A stretch of 8,100 nucleotides of DNA from JBMNTU01 sp050945895 (GTDB lineage Bacteria > Bacillota > Clostridia > Christensenellales > Christensenellaceae): NCBI GenBank assembly GCA_050945895.1, contig JBMNTU010000094.1:1-8100 (forward strand), given 5' to 3'. Below are positions 1 to 6,179 of this stretch, piece after piece; position 1 is the stretch's first letter, and every line of letters begins with the position of its first letter. The notes under the pieces are model-generated. The model ran no database searches and was not told the origin of the DNA. It saw only the letters and a program-made list of their open reading frames with translations. The position numbers and the translations under genes are program-made.

Positions 1-38
1 CCGTTGTGGAAGGGGGACGGTGCCCCCTTCCACAACGG
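1..38. repeat. Perfect 16-bp inverted repeat (long GC-rich hairpin)
   Basis: Bases 1-16 are exactly complementary to 23-38 around a six-base loop (ACGGTG), so either strand can form a very stable hairpin. On the plus strand the downstream bases are AATTCTTAATTA with no T-run, so it is not a standard intrinsic terminator for a plus-strand transcript. For a leftward transcript the bases beyond the hairpin lie outside the window, so a terminator in that direction remains possible. It could also be a REP-like or MITE-like element; the GGGGGACGGT tip recalls interspersed hairpins of Clostridia, but that is from memory and not tested. Confidence 0.75.
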
Positions 39-105
39 AATTCTTAATTAACTTCGGTGATTGAGGGTGCTGTATATTTTCGTGACCAAACGCTGTACTT
101 TTCAG

Positions 106-133
106 TTGACAAACACATTACATGCAATATAAA
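106..133 (+). promoter_or_regulatory. Sigma-A type promoter for the small membrane peptide gene
   Basis: A consensus -35 (TTGACA, 106-111) is followed after 16 bp by TATAAA (128-133). Transcription would begin near 140, leaving an 87-base untranslated leader before the ATG at 227. No coding frame explains bases 39-194, so this stretch is best read as a promoter plus leader. No convincing operator was seen in it. Confidence 0.6.
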
Positions 134-194
134 AATTCTTACAAAACTGCACGGTGCGACATTGTAATTTACGTGCTGTCAGCCACAGTAAAAA

Positions 195-416
195 TTGCAT
201 GAAAACGCGATGATGAGGGGAATAGTATGGAAAAAGGTGTTAACCAAACCATTTGTCGATGCCGAAACGAAATATCCCTGGGGCACCAAAATCGATACCG
301 TGGGTCTTATTATTGCAATTTTGTCTGAGGGACTTACGATTGCCTTGGCGTTGATTGGTGCGGCGGGCAATGGGAACAATATACAGGTAAACGGAGCAAG
401 TTATTCCCGTATGTAA
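195..416 (+). CDS. Small hydrophobic peptide, unknown; start out of frame
   Basis: The frame encodes a short protein not matched to any family I know. Its charged N-terminal part (including FVDAETKYPWGTKID) is followed by one hydrophobic helix (TVGLIIAILSEGLTIALALI) and a polar Gly/Asn-rich tail ending SYSRM. It has no cysteine. This is the shape of a single-span membrane peptide, a bacteriocin-like peptide or a toxin-type peptide, but no export leader or immunity gene is visible. Possible starts in this frame are TTG 195, ATG 210 and ATG 213, none with a good RBS. A much better start, GAGGGG at 215-220 then ATG at 227-229, is in another frame and yields only 33 codons, ending at 328. Removing one base from the AAAAA run at 231-235 would join that start to the hydrophobic frame (MEKVLTKPFVDAETK...), giving about 62 residues. 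A promoter lies upstream, and the 3' end overlaps the minus-strand gene by 16 bp. Confidence 0.4.
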   Translation: MHENAMMRGIVWKKVLTKPFVDAETKYPWGTKIDTVGLIIAILSEGLTIALALIGAAGNGNNIQVNGASYSRM

Positions 417-979
417 GATTGCTGCAAAATAGCAGGGGAGTCCCAAAACAGGCTTTTTTGGCGAAGCATCTCGTCGCCAATGGTAAATACATGCAGGTCA
501 AACGCATGGGGGACGCTGCCCCACGCAAAAGCAAGTGCGCCGTCCAGCGGGAAGCCCGCGCCGTGCAGTACTGCCGTTTCTTCCTTTTTCCACGAAAGCC
601 TGTGAATCTCGTTTGCGGCAGGGGTGTCTATCTGAACGGTAAACGAGCTAAGGACGGTATCCTCCATAGAGTAGCAAACATCATATTCGCCGCAAAAACC
701 GCTAGTAGCCCGGATGGGGGTTACCGTGCCCATACCCAGCTTGCCTGGGTGCCCGATGGAAGACCACAGCGGGCGAAAAGAGCCGTCTCCCGCAGGAATA
801 TAGATGCCAATGCCTGCAGCGGGCGCAGCCGGGTCAAATGTTGCCATGGCCAACGAATCGTTATATTGGATGCCCAGCGAGCCGCCCTGCGGCAACAGGC
901 GGTACACAAGCCCGCTTTCTACGATTTCCAGCGTGTATCCTGCGCCTTTCCAGCGCCCGCCAAAATCAGGCCTGTTCAT
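401..979 (-). CDS. Uncharacterised 192-residue protein coupled to def
   Basis: I do not recognise this protein. The chosen ATG at 979 (MNRPDFGGRWKGAGYTLEIV) lies inside the end of def, giving a 14-bp overlap, and is preceded by GGAG four bases upstream. The open frame continues to 1072, but that extension is read through def coding sequence and looks like low-complexity out-of-frame translation. The protein has no signal peptide or membrane helix, so it is probably cytosolic. Predicted strands with many aromatic and glycine residues (GYTLEI, LVYRLL, GIGIYI, FRPLWSS, KLGMGTV) suggest a beta-sandwich or barrel; two Cys occur near residues 96 and 102. There are no evident catalytic motifs. The overlap with def implies translational coupling and dosage linked to peptide deformylase, but gives no function. 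Its 3' end overlaps the convergent small gene, and no intrinsic terminator is visible just past its stop. Confidence 0.75.
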   Translation of the reverse strand: MNRPDFGGRWKGAGYTLEIVESGLVYRLLPQGGSLGIQYNDSLAMATFDPAAPAAGIGIYIPAGDGSFRPLWSSIGHPGKLGMGTVTPIRATSGFCGEYDVCYSMEDTVLSSFTVQIDTPAANEIHRLSWKKEETAVLHGAGFPLDGALAFAWGSVPHAFDLHVFTIGDEMLRQKSLFWDSPAILQQSYIRE

Positions 980-1487
980 CGGGCTCCGTTTTTTCTCCGG
1001 CTTGGAGGTCGGCGTCATCTTCGTCTTCGGCGTATGGGTCAATATATTCAATAACTTTATCGGTGAACACAATGCCGTTTAGGTGGTCGATTTCGTGGGA
1101 AAGGCACTGCGCCAGCAGCCCTTCTCCCGAAACTTCAAATTCGTTTCCGTTTTCGTCCAGCGCCCGAACCGTTACTTTTTCGGGGCGCTCAACAGTGCCC
1201 CAAACGTCCGGAAAGCTGAGGCAACCCTCTTCTACGACCGCCGTTCCTTCGCTGCTTACGATTTCCGGGTTGATGAGCTTTAAAAGCCCGCTGTCTGCAA
1301 TGTCAATAACAACGACGCGCCGCAATATGCCCACCTGGTTGGCCGCCAGCCCGCCGCCGTCCTTTTGGGCCATCGTTTCAACCATATCCTCGATCAGCGT
1401 GCGAATGCGGTCGGTGACCTCTTTTACAGGCCTGCACGGCTTGCGCAATATTTCATCGTCGAAGGTTCGTATCGTTCTCAGTGCCAA
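966..1487 (-). CDS. def: Peptide deformylase
   Basis: This enzyme removes the formyl group from the initiator N-formylmethionine of new proteins at the ribosome exit, using an active-site Fe2+ or other divalent metal. All three family motifs are present: GGGLAANQVG at residues 44-53 (Gln51), EGCLS at 87-91 (metal ligand Cys89), and HEIDH at 131-135 (ligands His131 and His135, catalytic Glu132). The length, 173 residues, is normal for the family; the last 25 or so form an acidic tail (AEDEDDADLQAGEKTEPDEQ) beyond the usual fold. The start is TTG at 1487-1485, supported by AAAGGAGA about 8 bases upstream and by MALRTIRTFDDEILRK, a typical deformylase N-terminus. The gene lies 139 bp after argH on the same strand and overlaps the next gene by 14 bp. 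Deformylase is commonly found near fmt or priA; here neither is seen. Confidence 0.97.
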   Translation of the reverse strand: MALRTIRTFDDEILRKPCRPVKEVTDRIRTLIEDMVETMAQKDGGGLAANQVGILRRVVVIDIADSGLLKLINPEIVSSEGTAVVEEGCLSFPDVWGTVERPEKVTVRALDENGNEFEVSGEGLLAQCLSHEIDHLNGIVFTDKVIEYIDPYAEDEDDADLQAGEKTEPDEQA

Positions 1488-1499
1488 TGGTGTTCTCCT

Positions 1500-1610
1500 T
1501 TAGAGTAGATATTTTTGCGGTGTTTCGTGCTTCTGTGCTATGGTTGCTTGCGGGGTAGCCGCAGTTATTGGAACCGCAGTGGTGCACGCATAGGGTGCAT
1601 ATACACGCAT
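1500..1610 (-). CDS. Possible 36-codon ORF in the argH-def gap
   Basis: Between argH and def an ATG at 1610 opens a frame of 36 codons (starting MRVYAPYACTTAVPITAATP and ending QKYLL) that stops at TAA 1502-1500. The stop lies directly against the AGGAG of def and 12 bases before its TTG start, an arrangement suited to translational coupling. The only RBS is a weak CGGAAAA before the ATG. The peptide is rich in Ala, Thr and Pro, with no family I recognise. The same frame stays open upstream into the end of argH, which weakens the case. I see no terminator or promoter in this 139-bp gap. Confidence 0.2.
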   Translation of the reverse strand: MRVYAPYACTTAVPITAATPQATIAQKHETPQKYLL

Positions 1611-1626
1611 GGTTTTCCGCGTGCCG

Positions 1627-3009
1627 CTATAAACTCCCCAACAACTTCTTTGCATGGCGCAGGTGCAGCTCCACCGCCTGCGGGGCCGGCCCGCCGGGTA
1701 CATTGCGGACACCTATGCACGATTCCAGCGAAATGGCGTCATAAAAATCGTCCTTTGCCTGGGGGGCAAGCGTTTTCAGCTCTTCTGCCGAAAGCTCCTC
1801 CAGCCCCTTTCCATGCTGCTCGCAATACAGCACCATCCTGCCCACGACCTCATGTGCATCGCGGAACGCCATGCCCTGTTTAACGAAATAATCTGCGGCG
1901 TCGGTGGCGTTGGTAAAGCCCAGCCCCGCCGATTGGCGGAGCTTTTCTTTATTCCACTCCGCCGTTTTAAGCATGCCGCGCATAACGGACAGGCAGTCGT
2001 TCAGCGTATCGTGCGCGTCAAACAGGCCTTCCTTGTCCTCCTGCATATCTTTGTTATACGCAAGGGGAAGGCCTTTCATAACGGTCAACAGGCCGACCAA
2101 ATCGCCGTATACACGCCCCGTCTTTCCGCGGATAAGCTCGGCCATGTCCGGGTTTTTCTTTTGCGGCATAATGGAAGAGCCTGTGGAATAGGCGTCAGAC
2201 AGCCGCAAGGTGCCGAATTCGTTGGTGGAAAACAGCACGATTTCCTCCGAAATACGCGAAAGATGCATCATGCAGGTCGATGCGGCCGCCAGGTATTCGA
2301 TGGCAAAATCGCGGTCCGAAACAGCGTCCAGGCTGCTTTGGGTAATGCCCGAAAAGCCCAGCTGTTCCGCCGTGTATTCGCGGTCGATGGGGTAGGTGGT
2401 GGCGCATAGCGCGCCCGCTCCCAGGGGAGATACGTCCACCCTTTTTTTGCAGTCCGAAAAACGCCCGATATCGCGGATAAACATTTCAAAATAAGCCAGC
2501 ATATAGTGCGCAAGCGTAGTGGGCTGCGCCTTTTGCAGGTGGGTGTACGCGGGCATGACCGTGTGGAGGTGTTCTTCGGCAATTTCCACCAACGCCGCGC
2601 AAAGCAGCGCAAGGTTTTCGGTCGTTTCTTCAATCGCATCCTTTACAAACAGGCGGAAATCGGTAGCGACCTGGTCGTTGCGCGAACGCCCGGTGTGGAG
2701 CTTTTTTGCAACGTCGCCAATTTTCTCGGTCAGCAAGCGCTCGATATTCATGTGGATGTCTTCGTCTTTAACGGTGAACTCCACCTTGCCGTCTTCAATA
2801 TCCTGCAATACGAGGCCAAGGCCGTCTTCAATTTTTTTTGCGTCTTCCTGCGCAATTATGCCGCATTTTCCAAGCATTTGCACATGGGCAATACTGCCTG
2901 CAATGTCTTGCCTGTACAGCCGCTGGTCGAACCGGATAGACGACTGGAAATCTTCCGCAAACGCGTCCGCTTCGCCCGAAAAACGGCCGCCCCAGAGTTT
3001 TTTGCTCAT
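1627..3009 (-). CDS. argH: Argininosuccinate lyase
   Basis: ArgH splits argininosuccinate into arginine and fumarate, the last step of arginine synthesis; the family works as a cytosolic homotetramer. The 460-residue length is typical. The N-terminus KLWGGRFSG is diagnostic. HTGRSRNDQ at 105-113 is the first conserved substrate-binding region, THLQKAQP at 156-163 holds the conserved His157, and GSSIMPQKKNPD at 277-288 is the fumarase/lyase superfamily signature with the catalytic serine on the mobile loop. The ATG at 3009 follows AGGGGAA, which lies inside the end of argG. Only 2 bp separate the argG stop from this start, so the two are translated from one message and likely coupled. The stop is TAG. 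Nothing suggests damage. Confidence 0.98.
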   Translation of the reverse strand: MSKKLWGGRFSGEADAFAEDFQSSIRFDQRLYRQDIAGSIAHVQMLGKCGIIAQEDAKKIEDGLGLVLQDIEDGKVEFTVKDEDIHMNIERLLTEKIGDVAKKLHTGRSRNDQVATDFRLFVKDAIEETTENLALLCAALVEIAEEHLHTVMPAYTHLQKAQPTTLAHYMLAYFEMFIRDIGRFSDCKKRVDVSPLGAGALCATTYPIDREYTAEQLGFSGITQSSLDAVSDRDFAIEYLAAASTCMMHLSRISEEIVLFSTNEFGTLRLSDAYSTGSSIMPQKKNPDMAELIRGKTGRVYGDLVGLLTVMKGLPLAYNKDMQEDKEGLFDAHDTLNDCLSVMRGMLKTAEWNKEKLRQSAGLGFTNATDAADYFVKQGMAFRDAHEVVGRMVLYCEQHGKGLEELSAEELKTLAPQAKDDFYDAISLESCIGVRNVPGGPAPQAVELHLRHAKKLLGSL

Positions 3010-3011
3010 AT

Positions 3012-4229
3012 TTATTCCCCTGACTGGTTTTTGAGTGCCATTGCGCGGACCTTAAGCGGCAGGCCATACAGGTTGATAAAGCCCTCCGCATCCTTGTGGT
3101 CGTACACTTCGTCCTCGCCAAATGTGGCAAATTCTTCCATGTACAGCGAATAGGGAGACTGGATACCTGCTGCGTGGCAGTTGCCCTTATACAGCTTCAT
3201 ACGCACAGTGCCGGTAACGGTTTTTTGTGTTTCGGTAACAAAGGCTGCCAGTGCCTCGCGGAGGGCGGAATACCACATACCATTGTATACGAGGTCCGCA
3301 TATTCCTGTGCAACCAACGCCTTATAATGCATGGTTGCTTTGTCCAGCGTCAATGTTTCCAGCGCGCTGTGCGCTGCATAAAGAATCGTGCCGCCGGGTG
3401 TTTCGTACACGCCGCGGCTTTTCATGCCCACAAGGCGGTTTTCTACGATATCATCTATACCCACGCCGTTTTCCGCACCCAGCTTATTGAGTTCGGTGAT
3501 CATGGCGACGGGCGCGAATGCCGCACCGTTCAGCTTAACGGGAACGCCCTTTACAAATTCCAGCTCTATATAGGTGGGCTGGTCAGGCGCCTGCTCGGGC
3601 GTTTTGGTAATCTGGTACAGATTGTTTTTGGGCTCGTTCCACGGGTCTTCCAGGTCGGAGCCTTCGTGCGACAGATGCCAGATGTTGGCGTCCATGCTGT
3701 AGTTGTGCTCTTTTGTGACGGGGATGGGAATACCGCGTGCTTCGGCATATTCAATTTCGTCCTCGCGGGATTTGATATCCCAGATGCGCCAGGGGGCGAT
3801 GATATCGAGGTCGGGAGCAAGCGCTTTTACAGTAAGTTCGAAGCGTACCTGGTCGTTGCCCTTGCCTGTTGCGCCGTGGCAGATGGCATCTGCACCCTCT
3901 GCCCGCGCGATTTCTACCATGCGCTTTGCGATGATGGGGCGCGCAAACGAAGTGCCCAGCAGGTATTTGCCCTCGTAAACAGCACCGGCCTGCATAGTAG
4001 GGTAAATGAAATCGGTGATGAACTCTTCTGTCAGGTCTTCGATAAAGACTTTGCTTGCACCGGTTTTGATGGCTTTTTCTTCCAGACCATCCAGCTCTTT
4101 GCCCTGGCCCACATTGCCGCATACTGCAATAACCTCGCAGTTGTAATTTTCCTTTAGCCAGGGGATGATAACAGAGGTATCCAGCCCGCCCGAATAGGCA
4201 AGCACTACTTTTTTATACTGTTTTTTCAT
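3012..4229 (-). CDS. argG: Argininosuccinate synthase
   Basis: ArgG joins citrulline and aspartate with ATP to make argininosuccinate, releasing AMP and pyrophosphate; it is the penultimate step of arginine synthesis and acts in the cytosol, normally as a tetramer. The 405-residue length is usual. The nucleotide-binding PP-loop AYSGGLDTS lies at residues 11-19, and the second family signature GATGKGNDQVRFE at 119-131. The Cys-Gly-Asn-Val-Gly-Gln stretch at 37-42 and the SFARPIIAK segment at 94-102 are further conserved parts. The ATG at 4229 follows GGAG with an 11-base gap, slightly long. It is the first gene of the block and is followed 2 bp later by argH. A promoter overlapped by two ARG boxes lies 35-75 bases upstream, predicting repression by ArgR with arginine. 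Confidence 0.98.
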   Translation of the reverse strand: MKKQYKKVVLAYSGGLDTSVIIPWLKENYNCEVIAVCGNVGQGKELDGLEEKAIKTGASKVFIEDLTEEFITDFIYPTMQAGAVYEGKYLLGTSFARPIIAKRMVEIARAEGADAICHGATGKGNDQVRFELTVKALAPDLDIIAPWRIWDIKSREDEIEYAEARGIPIPVTKEHNYSMDANIWHLSHEGSDLEDPWNEPKNNLYQITKTPEQAPDQPTYIELEFVKGVPVKLNGAAFAPVAMITELNKLGAENGVGIDDIVENRLVGMKSRGVYETPGGTILYAAHSALETLTLDKATMHYKALVAQEYADLVYNGMWYSALREALAAFVTETQKTVTGTVRMKLYKGNCHAAGIQSPYSLYMEEFATFGEDEVYDHKDAEGFINLYGLPLKVRAMALKNQSGE

Positions 4230-4263
4230 GTTTTTAAAGACTCCTTATACACAAATTTATGAT

Positions 4264-4281
4264 TTAGCATAAATATACACT
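4264..4281 (-). promoter_or_regulatory. ARG box 2 (ArgR/AhrC operator)
   Basis: Read on the minus strand, AGTGTATATTTATGCTAA agrees with the Bacillus-type ARG consensus CATGAATAAAAATKCAAK at 10 of 18 positions. It covers the argG -10. It shares the core ATATTTATGC, in inverted orientation, with the neighbouring box, and is 2 bp away from it, the close spacing expected for a paired site bound by one ArgR hexamer. Confidence 0.5.
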
Positions 4282-4300
4282 AAAATGAATATTTATGCAA
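4272..4300 (-). promoter_or_regulatory. argG promoter embedded in the ARG boxes
   Basis: On the minus strand, TTGCAT (4300-4295) is followed after 17 bp by TATATT (4277-4272). Transcription would start near 4265, giving a leader of about 36 bases before the argG ATG. The -35 lies inside one ARG box and the -10 inside the other, so bound repressor would cover both. Confidence 0.6.
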
Positions 4301-4301
4301 T
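4284..4301 (+). promoter_or_regulatory. ARG box 1 (ArgR/AhrC operator)
   Basis: AATGAATATTTATGCAAT on the plus strand matches the Bacillus-type ARG consensus CATGAATAAAAATKCAAK at 14 of 18 positions. It overlaps the argG -35. Together with the box at 4264-4281 it makes two 18-bp sites centred 20 bp apart, on one face of the helix. Confidence 0.65.
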
Positions 4302-4326
4302 ACCTATTTTATTTCTAATGATTCCA

Positions 4327-4355
4327 ATTATACTGTGATTAAGGCAATCCGTAAA
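4327..4355 (-). promoter_or_regulatory. Possible second upstream promoter for argG
   Basis: On the minus strand TTTACG (4355-4350) is followed after 17 bp by a perfect TATAAT (4332-4327). A transcript from here would run through both ARG boxes before reaching argG. The -10 is consensus but the -35 is weak, and this is inferred from the sequence alone. Confidence 0.3.
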
Positions 4356-4377
4356 GAGCCTTTGTCCGGAAAGCAAA

Positions 4378-4542
4378 GTGGGCTGCGGACAGAAGGCGTG
4401 CAAAGATTTACTGAGCGTTGGCCGTGGCTCTAAAAAAGGAGTTTACTCGGGAGGTTATAGGCAGATGGTAAAATACAGAAAAAAACAGGAGCGGACGAAA
4501 ACGGGGGACAAAGCCAAATTAACGACTGGCAAAAAAGGTTAG
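4378..4542 (+). CDS. Possible very basic small ORF in the argG spacer
   Basis: Within the 355-bp stretch between the argG start and the luxR-type gene, an ATG at 4465 opens 25 codons (MVKYRKKQERTKTGDKAKLT and a short GKKG-type tail) ending at TAG 4540-4542. GGGAGG at 4449-4454, ten bases ahead, is a fair RBS. The same frame is open back to a GTG at 4378, which would give 54 residues, including two Cys and more Lys, Gly and Ser. The peptide is strongly basic, like a small nucleic-acid-binding peptide, but resembles no family I know. It is oriented opposite to both neighbours, and I see no strong plus-strand promoter. It may be chance. Apart from this ORF and the argG promoter region I see nothing gene-like in 4302-4584. 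Confidence 0.2.
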   Translation: MGCGQKACKDLLSVGRGSKKGVYSGGYRQMVKYRKKQERTKTGDKAKLTTGKKG

Positions 4543-4584
4543 GGTGCCGGCCGCAGAGGAAGACGCTTGAAATAAGGGGGCGCT

Positions 4585-6099
4585 TCAACTGCTTTGTTCC
4601 TGTTCGCCGTTATGTACCATCAGCTTGGCAAGCTCCGCTACACCGCTTACGCCTGCCTTTCGGTAGATATTGTTACAGTGGAAGTTTACGGTGCCTATAC
4701 TGATGTTTAGTAGATTGGTGATCTCTTCGCGGCTCTTACCATCAAGCAGAAGCAGCGCAACCTCGCTCTCGCGTTTTGTCAGCCCTAGGCCGGAAAGCAC
4801 GATTTGCGGCGCATGAACGACGCCCTGCTTTTTCAGCAGGCTCTCGTAGCGGGCTTTCGCTTCGGAAACCATTTGTCTTTCGGCATCCAGACGCCTGTTT
4901 ACTTCGGCCTGATCGATGGACAGCAGAACCGCGTAACAAAGCACAAAGAACACCATTCCTTCGCTTACACCGAATGACTTTCCCGGCATATTGCCAAAGA
5001 TATAGATTCCGTTTCTGATCAACACTTCATTTATGCTGAAAAGTGCAACGATTACAATGCCGGCAAACGCCAGTATGTTTTTGAGCGCTCTTTTGAGCTG
5101 CATGGCAAGGCGGACGAGCACATAAAAAGCCATAGCTATGCACACAATCTGGAAGGCAGGCAGCAGACGGGTGAAAAAAGTGGTGCCGCTCACCAACACC
5201 AGTACACTATACGCAGCGCACAATGCAAGGTATCCGCGGGAAACCCATTTATGCAATGCGCGGGGAAACAGCCTTCCAATAAGCAAGATGAGCATAGATA
5301 TGGCCAGGATGAAAAAGATATATTCCAATCGGATTGCGATTTGCCAGTCCAGATCTGTGAAAAAGAGAAAGAGAATACTCTCGGACACAAAGGCCTGCAG
5401 CAGGCAGGGCAACGCAAACATCAGCGTAGAAAGCTGACGGCGGTTTAGCAGGAAAATGGCAAGCTGGTATAGCCCGGCGGTAAGCAGGCAGCCAAAAACC
5501 AGGCCGCTTTTCAGCTTGGAAAGCGTATCTGCCTGCGAGATGTTTTCCATTGTTCCGATGGAGAGGGTGGGGGCAGTTCCGCCTATTCTGTACACAAAGT
5601 TAGACACCTGCACAACAATCTCCGCCGTTTCGGCCTGCGGTGTGAAATAGTACACTGAGCCTTGCTCCCGCGGGATTGTTTCCTCCGGCGTTGCGCCGGG
5701 AACGCCAACACTGCCCATTTCCACACCGTCGATGTATATTCGCATGGAATAATCGGGGCTACCCAAGGCAACACCGTAGATTTGGTCGGTTGGCAACGCA
5801 AACTTCATCCGGTGTGTTGCATATTGCACGCGGGTATAATCGAGGCTGTCTTGCGGTACGGGGTCTTCGGCATTTTTCAAATCTGTCGGAGAATAAAGCT
5901 TTTCCGGCCAGCTCTCCCAAACGGGCGAGGCTACATATACCACATCCTCAAAATTGTACTCTGTAAGATCGTATTCTGCCTGCGTACCGGCTGCAAGCTG
6001 TACGGATTGAGGGCCAACCACCAATGTAAGCACAACCCACAGCGCCAGCACAAGCGCAAAAAACACTCCTATATATATTATGTCTCGGGCTTTTGGCAT
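4585..6099 (-). CDS. Seven-helix membrane receptor with C-terminal LuxR DNA-binding domain
   Basis: This 504-residue protein is a candidate one-component signal receptor and transcription regulator held in the membrane. Domains in order: a hydrophobic signal anchor (residues 9-29); an extracellular beta-rich region of about 165 residues (30-195), including RIYIDGVEMG and VVQVSNFVYRIGG, resembling jelly-roll sensory domains; seven hydrophobic helices (about 197-217, 225-247, 254-276, 287-306, 312-332, 342-361, 376-395), the layout of 7TMR-DISM receptors; a charged helical linker (397-425); and a LuxR/GerE helix-turn-helix (436-498) with LTKRESEVALLLLDGKSREE and TVNFHCNNIYRKAGV. There is no kinase, receiver or GGDEF domain, so signalling would pass straight to DNA. 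The ATG at 6099 follows AAAGGA. A TATAAT at 6135-6130 is a likely -10, but no good -35 is seen. Neither ligand nor target genes can be read from the context. No strong terminator follows the stop. Confidence 0.85.
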   Translation of the reverse strand: MPKARDIIYIGVFFALVLALWVVLTLVVGPQSVQLAAGTQAEYDLTEYNFEDVVYVASPVWESWPEKLYSPTDLKNAEDPVPQDSLDYTRVQYATHRMKFALPTDQIYGVALGSPDYSMRIYIDGVEMGSVGVPGATPEETIPREQGSVYYFTPQAETAEIVVQVSNFVYRIGGTAPTLSIGTMENISQADTLSKLKSGLVFGCLLTAGLYQLAIFLLNRRQLSTLMFALPCLLQAFVSESILFLFFTDLDWQIAIRLEYIFFILAISMLILLIGRLFPRALHKWVSRGYLALCAAYSVLVLVSGTTFFTRLLPAFQIVCIAMAFYVLVRLAMQLKRALKNILAFAGIVIVALFSINEVLIRNGIYIFGNMPGKSFGVSEGMVFFVLCYAVLLSIDQAEVNRRLDAERQMVSEAKARYESLLKKQGVVHAPQIVLSGLGLTKRESEVALLLLDGKSREEITNLLNISIGTVNFHCNNIYRKAGVSGVAELAKLMVHNGEQEQSS

Positions 6100-6129
6100 A
6101 CAATTCCTTTCCGTTTCTCAAATACATCT

Positions 6130-6135
6130 ATTATA
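6130..6135 (-). promoter_or_regulatory. Probable -10 box of the receptor-LuxR gene
   Basis: The minus strand carries a consensus TATAAT 31 bases before the ATG at 6099, preceded by TTTTTATG. No hexamer resembling TTGACA occurs 16-18 bases upstream, so the promoter may need an activator, perhaps the LuxR-type product itself (inference). Confidence 0.4.
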
Positions 6136-6179
6136 CATAAAAACGATAAGGATTGCGATAGAGGAACGGCGCGTGGTTC

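Noticed and set aside
419..470. A terminator after the small peptide gene
   Set aside because: CCAAAA and TTTTGG can pair around a short loop, but the stem is A/T-rich and lies inside the opposite gene's coding sequence; not convincing.
980..1072. N-terminal extension of the def-linked protein to 1072
   Set aside because: The extra 31 residues are read out of frame through def coding sequence and lack an RBS; the ATG at 979 has GGAG and begins a well-structured protein.
419..1503. Plus-strand frames of 211 and 221 codons opposite def and the def-linked gene
   Set aside because: They lie opposite a clear deformylase and its coupled neighbour, and their Arg/Ser-rich sequence has no motif or start signal.
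1654..3153. Long plus-strand frames of 171-251 codons opposite argH
   Set aside because: They are antisense to a complete argH with intact signatures, lack RBSs and have shadow-like composition.
3096..4157. A 353-codon open frame on the plus strand opposite argG
   Set aside because: It is fully antisense to a well-supported argG, has no RBS, is rich in Cys, Phe and His, and shows no recognisable motif. Codon bias of argG keeps the opposite frame open.
4341..4584. A riboswitch or T-box in the argG spacer
   Set aside because: The stretch AGGGTGCCGG only loosely recalls a T-box core, is in the wrong place relative to argG, and the TGTCCG/CGGACA pairing at 4363-4391 is just 6 bp with a 17-base loop.
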